Assembly: GCA_964639875.1 (NCBI GenBank)
Contig: CAZXEM010000021.1
Location: 1-17,957 of the forward strand
Source of the DNA: CAZQLW01 sp964639875
GTDB taxonomy: Archaea; Nanobdellota; Nanobdellia; Woesearchaeales; GW2011-AR9
Reading direction: 5' to 3'
Length of the DNA: 17,957 bases
Shown: piece by piece, positions 12,752-17,957 of the stretch
Position numbering within the stretch: position 1 is the stretch's first letter
How the letters are laid out: every line of letters starts with the position of its first letter
Program-made: the position numbers and the translations under genes
The notes under the pieces: generated by a model
What the model was told of the DNA's origin: nothing
Seen by the model: only the letters and a program-made list of their open reading frames with translations
Databases searched by the model: none

Positions 12752-13228
12752 ATGGGGTGGCCAAAGAGGATTTTAATCATATCTTTTGTACTTTTTATAG
12801 TTTTATCATTAGCAGTGATATCTTTCTCAGATAAACAAATTCCAGCAAGTTTCTTTGGCGGACAGGAAGTATTTTCTCCCGGTGATTGGGTTAAAGAAGA
12901 CCAAATCAAAGTCTATAAAGATAAAATTATTCTTGATGTAAAAAATGCTAGTTGGTCAGGTTTTACTGATACTAATTCAATGGACCCGTTCATTGATGCG
13001 GAAGCAAACGCAATAGAAATCATGCCTCTAGGACCAGAAGCGATTAATGTGGGAGATGTAATTTCTTACCAAACAAGTTATGGAATAATAATCCATAGAG
13101 TAATTGAAAAAGGAAAAGACAATAAAGGAATTTACTATGTTGTTAAAGGAGATAACAACCGTTTTAAAGATCCGTTCAAAATTAGGTTTCCACAAGTTAA
13201 AGGTGTTGTGGTAGCAGTTATTTATTAA
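12752..13228 (+). CDS. Signal peptidase I (S26B, archaeal/ER type)
   Basis: 158-aa membrane-anchored serine protease that removes signal peptides from exported proteins. One N-terminal membrane helix (residues 6-25) is followed by the extracytoplasmic catalytic domain. Catalytic Ser76 is in TNSMDPF and the general-base His115 is in GIIIHRVIE; His in place of the bacterial Lys is the mark of the archaeal/eukaryotic S26B type. GDVISYQ (box C-like) and KGDNNRFKDPF, with Asp134 or Asp140, complete the site, and IRFPQVKGVVVAVIY closes the fold. There is no second C-terminal membrane helix. The stop region overlaps by 11 bp the 3' end of the convergent 95-aa gene. It is the likely processing enzyme for exported products such as the 41-aa peptide. 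Confidence 0.88.
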   Translation: MGWPKRILIISFVLFIVLSLAVISFSDKQIPASFFGGQEVFSPGDWVKEDQIKVYKDKIILDVKNASWSGFTDTNSMDPFIDAEANAIEIMPLGPEAINVGDVISYQTSYGIIIHRVIEKGKDNKGIYYVVKGDNNRFKDPFKIRFPQVKGVVVAVIY

Positions 13229-13505
13229 ATTTAAGTGCTTCTCTCGGCGTTAAAATGTCATAATCAACTTCGCTTAAACTAACCAATCTCCAATTACCAT
13301 AACTGTCTGAAGATTTTTGATCAAAAAGATGTTCTTCATAACCAACTTTTAACACTAAAGAAATATCTTCATCCAAATTGACAGCTCTTTCACAAACAGT
13401 TACTGCATCGATAGGATTATTAGCAAATTCTTGTTGCGGTGGAATAACTCCAGAATTGATCCAACTTTCAAGATCAGAAAATTTTACGGTTTTATATAAG
13501 TCCAT
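13218..13505 (-). CDS. Hypothetical 95-aa protein
   Basis: Acidic, soluble, mixed alpha/beta-looking protein with no membrane segment. The order LYKTVKFSDLESWINSGVIP, then a mid-region AVTVCERAVNLD, then a strand ISLVLKVGYEE and a C-terminal WRLVSLSEVDYDILTPREAL loosely resembles small ADP-ribosyltransferase-fold proteins (strand-helix, then a residue group lining a pocket, then V-L-K-V strand), but no firm R-S-E or H-Y-E triad can be read, so I do not assign it. Its ATG lies 24 nt from a palindromic TATA box shared with the divergent radical SAM gene. The 3' end overlaps the signal peptidase gene by 11 bp. Confidence 0.55.
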   Translation of the reverse strand: MDLYKTVKFSDLESWINSGVIPPQQEFANNPIDAVTVCERAVNLDEDISLVLKVGYEEHLFDQKSSDSYGNWRLVSLSEVDYDILTPREALKFNK

Positions 13506-13528
13506 TTTTATATCAGGGAAAGAATAGT

Positions 13529-13536
13529 TTTATAAA
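13529..13536. promoter_or_regulatory. Shared palindromic TATA box for two divergent leaderless genes
   Basis: TTTATAAA, identical on both strands, in the 53-bp gap between divergent genes. The left ATG (13505, minus) is 24 nt away and the right ATG (13559, plus) is 23 nt away, both at leaderless spacing. No second TATA box is visible in the gap, so one element may drive both genes. Confidence 0.65.
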
Positions 13537-13558
13537 GATTTCTCAAAAAAAATGGTTA

Positions 13559-14692
13559 ATGCAAGAAAATAAGTATTATTCATACAATATTGGAGAATTA
13601 GCTAAAGGATGCCAATCCTGTGTTAAAGGTGAAAAGTTAGTAATTTTCATCACAGGCTTATGTCCCAGGAACTGTTATTTCTGTCCAGTATCTGAACAAA
13701 AATTTCAAAAAGATGTAACTTTTGCTAATGAAAGGCAAATTAACAATTCTAATGATTTGATTAAAGAAGCAGAACTAATGAACGCTAAAGGAGCAGGGAT
13801 TACTGGTGGCGATCCATTAGTTAAGATTGACCGGACAGTAAGGTTCATTAAAAAGTTAAAAGCTAAGTTTGGCAATCAGTTCCATATTCATCTTTATACT
13901 TCTTTAAGATTAGTTTCTGAAGATAATTTACAAAAATTGTACCAATCTGGGTTGGACGAAATCAGGTTTCATTTAGATTTAGATTCAGAACAGTTCTGGA
14001 ACAGGTTAGAACTTGCTAGAAAATTCCCTTGGCAAATGGGGGTCGAAGTTCCATTAATTCCTGGTAAAGATAAAATGTCTAAAAAAATGATTGATTTTAT
14101 CGTTGGTAAAGTTGATTTCCTTAACTTGAACGAGTTAGAAGTTGCCGATAATAAACAATCAAAATTGTTAGAAATGAACTTTAAAGTTAAAGATCAGTTA
14201 AGTTATGCTGTTGCAGGTAGTGTAGAACTTGGCTTAAAATTGATTGATTATGTTAAAGAAAAAGATTATAATTTAAATGTTCATTTGTGTACCGCTAAAC
14301 TTAAAGATGCAACTCAACTTGCTGAAAGAATTAAACGAGAAGCTAAATATTCTCACCATAAATTTGATATTGTTGACAAAGAAGGAATGTTAACTCGTGG
14401 TGCTTTATATTTAGAAGAATTAAAACCAGGATTTAAATATCGAAAAAAGTTGGCAGAAATTGATAAAAGTGAGTTTGTTGAAAAATTAACGCCAATGTTC
14501 GAGAAAATTAAAAAGAAACTAAAATTGAAAGATGAAGAAATTTTGTTAGATTCTGAAAAGCCAAGAATCCTTTTATCTAAAAAGAATCTTAAAAAGAACA
14601 GGAACAAATTTGCTAGTTTTGGTTTAATTCCGGCAATTGTAGTTGAATATCCTACTGCTGACCAACTAGAGATTGAAGTTGAATTCTTATAA
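13559..14692 (+). CDS. Radical SAM protein (pyruvate-formate-lyase-activating-enzyme-like)
   Basis: 377 aa. The radical SAM cluster motif is GLCPRNCYFCP with Cys35, Cys39 and Cys42 (C-x3-C-x2-C), binding a 4Fe-4S cluster and SAM. ITGGDPL (residues 81-87) is the family's GGE/GGDP SAM-binding motif. An extra upstream pair, Cys18-x2-Cys21 (GCQSC), precedes the motif. The TIM-barrel part runs to about residue 250 (FHIHLYTS, LDEIRFHLDLD, LNVHLCTAKL), then a basic C-terminal extension to 377. It resembles a group of archaeal radical SAM proteins described as pyruvate-formate-lyase-activase-related; the substrate is unknown. An ATG at 13552 opens another frame that stops after six codons, so 13559 is the start. 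Promoter: shared TATA at 13529-13536. Confidence 0.82.
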   Translation: MQENKYYSYNIGELAKGCQSCVKGEKLVIFITGLCPRNCYFCPVSEQKFQKDVTFANERQINNSNDLIKEAELMNAKGAGITGGDPLVKIDRTVRFIKKLKAKFGNQFHIHLYTSLRLVSEDNLQKLYQSGLDEIRFHLDLDSEQFWNRLELARKFPWQMGVEVPLIPGKDKMSKKMIDFIVGKVDFLNLNELEVADNKQSKLLEMNFKVKDQLSYAVAGSVELGLKLIDYVKEKDYNLNVHLCTAKLKDATQLAERIKREAKYSHHKFDIVDKEGMLTRGALYLEELKPGFKYRKKLAEIDKSEFVEKLTPMFEKIKKKLKLKDEEILLDSEKPRILLSKKNLKKNRNKFASFGLIPAIVVEYPTADQLEIEVEFL

Positions 14693-14713
14693 TACACTAG
14701 TCAAAGAAGGAAA

Positions 14714-14723
14714 TATTTAAATA
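14714..14723 (+). promoter_or_regulatory. TATA box of the 14748-15491 gene
   Basis: Palindromic TATTTAAATA, 25 nt before the ATG at 14748. It fits a leaderless start and a transcript separate from the radical SAM gene. Confidence 0.6.
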
Positions 14724-14747
14724 CCTCAATTTTATCCTATAGATAAA

Positions 14748-15491
14748 ATGGCAGACAAAAAAGAGAAAAAAACACAATCAATAGATGATGTTTTTGATGA
14801 AATGGCTAAGGGCAATGCTGATTCTATTAAAAAAGCAATGAAAGCTCGTGATGATTACATAAAACCAGAAAATCAAAATAAGTTATTCAATGACCTTTTC
14901 TTTCCCGCTCAAAGAGCTTTGTATGATACTTCTATTTCCGGTTTAGATAATGAATTTGAAAGTGAAAAAGGTGACGAAACAAAATTAAGCAAAAAACATG
15001 AAGATAAAGTAAAAAAAGCGATGGCAAAAGGTCTAAGAGCTTATTTCAAGAAAGTTCAACCTTCAATATTTAAATCCGCTGAAGGGATGAATGATGAAGA
15101 CGCATATCAACATCTAGTAAACCAATATGATGAACACATTGGTAACGGAGAAGTTGAAGGTTCAACTAAATTAGGAGATTTAATTAATCAAATGATTAGA
15201 GGAGAAGCAAAAGTTGGAGATTTAAAATTTAAACTAGCAGGAATTGATAAAAATAATGCTCTAGCTGCCGGACAGATCTTAACAGGTAAATACGTTAGTC
15301 ATCATATTGGTCCACACCAGCACCGATTACATGCTTATATTAAGAAAGATTTAGAAAAAAAAGGATTTCAACTTAAAGACGATAGAAAAACAATGTTTTA
15401 CCGTTCTGGACCTGATCAATTAATTAAGTTAAAAGATACTTATAGTAAAAAGGAAACTCACCCATTTATAGAAGAAGCAAAAGAGAAGTAA
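14748..15491 (+). CDS. Hypothetical 247-aa protein with histidine cluster
   Basis: Hydrophilic, Lys/Asp/Glu-rich soluble protein, helical by composition, with no signal peptide or membrane helix. The most distinctive part is SHHIGPHQHRLHAY (His185, 186, 190, 192 and 195), which could bind a metal ion or phosphate. Before it, LINQMIRGEAKVGDLKFKLAGIDKNNALAAGQIL looks like a packed helical unit. I recognise no family. It is not a phage or mobile-element protein on anything visible. It has its own leaderless-type promoter and is followed by a T-rich stretch (15492-15520) that may terminate it. Confidence 0.65.
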   Translation: MADKKEKKTQSIDDVFDEMAKGNADSIKKAMKARDDYIKPENQNKLFNDLFFPAQRALYDTSISGLDNEFESEKGDETKLSKKHEDKVKKAMAKGLRAYFKKVQPSIFKSAEGMNDEDAYQHLVNQYDEHIGNGEVEGSTKLGDLINQMIRGEAKVGDLKFKLAGIDKNNALAAGQILTGKYVSHHIGPHQHRLHAYIKKDLEKKGFQLKDDRKTMFYRSGPDQLIKLKDTYSKKETHPFIEEAKEK

Positions 15492-15520
15492 ATTTTTTAT
15501 TTTTAATTTCTTTCTTTATA
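15492..15520 (+). terminator. T-rich terminator after the 247-aa gene
   Basis: Begins right after the TAA stop with runs TTTTTT and TTTTT, then more T-rich sequence. No hairpin is visible, in line with archaeal U-tract termination. Confidence 0.45.
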
Positions 15521-15552
15521 TTGACTTATTTGTCGCACTTTGAGCCAGAAGA

Positions 15553-15560
15553 GATATAAA
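15553..15560 (+). promoter_or_regulatory. TATA box of the 15583 gene
   Basis: GATATAAA, 23 nt before the ATG at 15583, with no SD site; probably a leaderless transcript. Confidence 0.5.
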
Positions 15561-15582
15561 CCCGTTTTACTTCTTAACTGTT

Positions 15583-16140
15583 ATGAATACAGAAACGTCT
15601 CAACTTTACAAAATGGGCATGGCAGTAGTTGATAAAAATAAAAATGTTAATTTATATTCTAGTGACCAACCTCATCAACATATTGATCAAGCTAAACAGA
15701 TGGAAAGTATAATGGAAAATTATCTTGCTTCTGATGAAGGAAAAAGTTTAGTACAATATCTTGGCTCGAGAAGTAAGAAACCGATTGAGATTAAAGGTTA
15801 CGGAGCTGGAGATTTAGGGGAAAATGTGGTAGCAGCTGTTTTACATGACGGGATTGAAGGAGTTATCCTTAGCAATTATAACGGGAAAGATTTCACAACT
15901 AGAATTGATGAAATGGCTGACAAGTACGATTTAAGTTCAGATGATACCATGGAATATGTTTTAGCGCACGAACTTGCCCATGCTGCTGGTTACAAATCAG
16001 AAGCCGAAACAGAAAATGTGATCAAAGAATATTTTGAATTTATGGCTTTGAATTCTGATGAAAATGGGGAAAAAGGGAAGTATGAAAGTTTAGCAAAAGT
16101 TGCTGAAGAACGGTGCGAAGAAGCTAAGACGTATCATTGA
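15583..16140 (+). CDS. Putative zinc metallopeptidase (HELAH)
   Basis: 185-aa protein with a clear zinc-protease helix: YVLAHELAHAAGYKSEAE, with His129, Glu130 and His133 and a close-following acidic group (Glu140, 142 and 144), one of which could be the third ligand. A glycine after the helix (AAG) gives the turn expected between the ligands. The first part (residues 1-110) is an alpha/beta region including EIKGYGAGDLGE and DGIEGVILSNY, which may be the substrate-side lobe. No signal peptide or membrane helix, so it is probably cytosolic. I cannot name the peptidase family. It stands alone between two TATA-driven genes. It is not obviously related to the other HExxH protein at 5961-6476, whose spacing to the third ligand is longer. 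Confidence 0.65.
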   Translation: MNTETSQLYKMGMAVVDKNKNVNLYSSDQPHQHIDQAKQMESIMENYLASDEGKSLVQYLGSRSKKPIEIKGYGAGDLGENVVAAVLHDGIEGVILSNYNGKDFTTRIDEMADKYDLSSDDTMEYVLAHELAHAAGYKSEAETENVIKEYFEFMALNSDENGEKGKYESLAKVAEERCEEAKTYH

Positions 16141-16177
16141 GATAAGATTTTATTTCTATAACTATTATTAACGAATC

Positions 16178-16217
16178 TTTTATATAGAAAAAGTTACTTC
16201 TAATTATTAAAAGAGGT
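16178..16217 (+). promoter_or_regulatory. Promoter and SD site of polX
   Basis: TATA box TTTATATA (16178-16185) is 35 nt before the ATG and the SD site AGAGGT (16212-16217) is 3 nt before it. The leader would be about 10 nt, so this lead gene uses an SD site rather than a leaderless start. Confidence 0.6.
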
Positions 16218-16220
16218 AAG

Positions 16221-17930
16221 ATGAAAAACTTAGAAGTAGCCCAAATCCTGAACAACATTGCGGATATTCTTGAACTTGAAGAAGTACAGTTTAAACCTCG
16301 AGCATACAGGAACGCTGCCCGAACAATTGAATCGTTAACTGAAGATATTAAAGAGATTTATGAACGAGGAGAGTTAGAAAACATTCCGGGAGTAGGGAAA
16401 CATATTGCTAAAAAGATTAAAGAAATAATTGAAACTGGAAAATTAAAATATTACGAAAAGTTAAAGAAAAAAACCAAAGTCAACATTGAAGAATTGCATC
16501 GGATTCCTGGCCTGGGACCAAAAAAAATTAAGTTTCTTTACAAGAAATTAAAAATTAAAAATGTTAAAGATTTAGAAAAAGCGATTAAACAAAAAAAACT
16601 TGTTAAACTTAAAGGATTCGGAGAAGAAACTGAACATAACATGGTTGAAGGGATAAAATTTGTTAAATCTAAACCAAAACGTTTTCTATATGCTCATTTA
16701 CAACCAATAGTTAAAGAAATAATTAATGAATTTAAAAAGTTAAGTTACGTTAAAAATGTTGAAGTTGCTGGTTCTTACAGAAGGGGAAAAGAAACCATCG
16801 GTGATTTAGATTTTTTAGTAACTTCAGCAAAGCCCAGTAAGGTCATTGAAACTTTTGTTTCTCTTCCAGATGTTAAGAAAATTATTTCTCAAGGAACAAC
16901 CAGAAGTTCTATCAGGTTAAATAACGGTTTGCAAATAGATCTAAGAGTTGTTAAAGAGAAAGAGTTTGGATCTGCATTAATGTATTTTATTGGTAACAAG
17001 CAACATAACATTGAGTTAAGAAAAATTGCTTTATCCAAAGGTTATACACTTAGCGAATATGGATTGTTTAAATTAAAAGGAAAAAAGTGGGTTGCCGGTA
17101 AAACTGAAGAAAAGATTTACAAAAAGTTGGGGATGCAATATATTCAACCAGAACTAAGAGAAAATAGTGGTGAAATAAAAACTGCAATGGTGGGAAAATT
17201 ACCTAAGTTAATTGTTAATAAAGATGTTAAAGGATTATTTCATAACCATAGTACTTGGACTGATGGGAAAAATTCTTTATTAGAGATGGCCCAGAAAGCT
17301 GAACAGTTAGGAATGGAATTCATATCTTTCAATGACCATTTTGGCGATATTACTATTGCTAATCCTTTGAACGAGAAAAGGTTAACTGCATACTTGAAAG
17401 ATATTGAAAAAGTTAAGAAAAAAGTAGGGATCAAAGTGTTATCGGGATTAGAAATTGATATTCTTAAAAATGGAACTTTAGGATTACCAATAAAAAAGTT
17501 GAAAGAATTAGATGTGGTAATTGCTTCTGTCCATTTGGCAATAAAAATGTCTGAAAAGGAAATGACTCACCGAATTTGTTCTGTATTAGAAAATTATCCA
17601 GTAAACATTCTTGGTCATCCTACTTACCGATTACTTAACGAAAGGCCAGAATTAAAAATTAATTTGGATAAAGTTTTTTCTGTTGCTAAAGAAAGAAATG
17701 TTTTCTTAGAAATTAATTCTTCAATTAAACGGATGGACCTTTCTGGAGAACACGTTAAATCTGCTCTTAATCAGGGTTGTAAATTGGCAATTAGTACCGA
17801 TGCTCATAACTTAAATGATTTGGAGCACTATAATTTAGCAGTACTTTGTGCTCGTAGAGGTTGGGCAGAGAAGAAAGATATTTTGAACTGCTGGAGTTTA
17901 CCGAGAATTGAGAAAGTATTGCAGCAGTAA
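16221..17930 (+). CDS. polX: DNA polymerase/3'-5' exonuclease PolX with PHP domain
   Basis: Complete at 569 aa, the normal length for PolX (about 570). This family-X enzyme fills short gaps in base-excision repair. Order of domains: an N-terminal helical 8-kDa-like region with the helix-hairpin-helix NIPGVGKHIAKKI (54-66); a second HhH IPGLGPKKI (95-103); the polymerase palm with GSYRRGKETIGDLDFLV (Asp195 and Asp197) and the third carboxylate Asp240 in LQIDLRVV; then the C-terminal PHP domain (340-569). PHP metal ligands are all visible: His341, His343, Asp348, Asp372-His373, Glu411, His438, His466, Asp527 and His529, so the associated 3'-5' exonuclease/AP-site processing activity is probably intact. 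The conserved TDH is NDH here. It has its own promoter with an SD site. Beyond the stop the window ends in an A-rich stretch with no further gene. Confidence 0.93.
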   Translation: MKNLEVAQILNNIADILELEEVQFKPRAYRNAARTIESLTEDIKEIYERGELENIPGVGKHIAKKIKEIIETGKLKYYEKLKKKTKVNIEELHRIPGLGPKKIKFLYKKLKIKNVKDLEKAIKQKKLVKLKGFGEETEHNMVEGIKFVKSKPKRFLYAHLQPIVKEIINEFKKLSYVKNVEVAGSYRRGKETIGDLDFLVTSAKPSKVIETFVSLPDVKKIISQGTTRSSIRLNNGLQIDLRVVKEKEFGSALMYFIGNKQHNIELRKIALSKGYTLSEYGLFKLKGKKWVAGKTEEKIYKKLGMQYIQPELRENSGEIKTAMVGKLPKLIVNKDVKGLFHNHSTWTDGKNSLLEMAQKAEQLGMEFISFNDHFGDITIANPLNEKRLTAYLKDIEKVKKKVGIKVLSGLEIDILKNGTLGLPIKKLKELDVVIASVHLAIKMSEKEMTHRICSVLENYPVNILGHPTYRLLNERPELKINLDKVFSVAKERNVFLEINSSIKRMDLSGEHVKSALNQGCKLAISTDAHNLNDLEHYNLAVLCARRGWAEKKDILNCWSLPRIEKVLQQ

Positions 17931-17957
17931 AAAGAGAGATAATAAAAAAAAAAAAAG

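Noticed and set aside
14353..14697. Minus-strand open frame of 114 codons
   Set aside because: Opposite the radical SAM C-terminal region; the product is Ser/Phe-rich with no motif and no promoter.
17944..17956. Run of 13 A at the window end as a biological feature
   Set aside because: It lies at the very edge after polX; it could be ordinary A-rich intergenic DNA or a contig-end effect, and nothing else supports a role.

Overview
The window looks like chromosomal DNA of an uncultivated archaeon with a small, A+T-rich genome, most likely a DPANN lineage (Woesearchaeota/Pacearchaeota-like). The evidence is indirect. There is an archaeal-type VirB11/TadA-like pilus or secretion ATPase, a METTL5-type rRNA methyltransferase and a Ser/His (S26B-type) signal peptidase. 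Most operon-leading genes carry a TATA box (TTTAWATA or TTTATAAA type) about 22-26 nt before the start codon and so look leaderless, while some genes have Shine-Dalgarno (SD) sites (AGGTGAT, AGAGGT, AGGAGAT). I saw no rRNA, tRNA, CRISPR array, insertion sequence or phage gene.

Layout. (1) 1-1904, minus: secretion/pilus ATPase, cut by the left edge. Directly upstream, in the same orientation, is HEPN-MNT module 1 (1910-2847). (2) 3019-5020, plus: three coiled-coil proteins and a small CBU_0592-like membrane protein, converging on a Hanks-type protein kinase (5017-5901, minus). (3) 5961-7132: a putative metalloprotease, a 94-aa orphan, and an unlisted 41-aa secreted-peptide gene at 7007-7132. 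(4) 7171-8851, minus: class V cysteine-desulfurase-like enzyme followed by a HIT protein. Directly upstream is HEPN-MNT module 2 (8878-9854). (5) 9915-11980, minus: membrane-bound DsbA-like oxidoreductase, acylphosphatase-like protein and METTL5-like methyltransferase. (6) 12185-17930, mostly plus: coiled-coil/wHTH protein, signal peptidase I, a 95-aa orphan (minus), radical SAM protein, a histidine-rich orphan, a second putative metalloprotease and a complete PolX DNA polymerase with PHP domain.

The most interesting theme is the pair of paralogous HEPN-MNT modules. In both, the nucleotidyltransferase is fused to an N-terminal winged helix-turn-helix, and the HEPN RNase motif R-x4-H reads R-N-x3-Y. 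In both, the start region is covered by repeated operator-like DNA. Both sit a few bases upstream of a conserved housekeeping gene whose likely promoter lies inside the 3' end of the HEPN gene. I infer that these may be nucleotidylation-coupled transcription switches rather than plain toxin-antitoxin pairs. Other items of note are a palindromic TATA box shared by two leaderless divergent genes, a hairpin leader before the wHTH gene, and a Hanks-type kinase beside the pilus-region coiled-coil genes.
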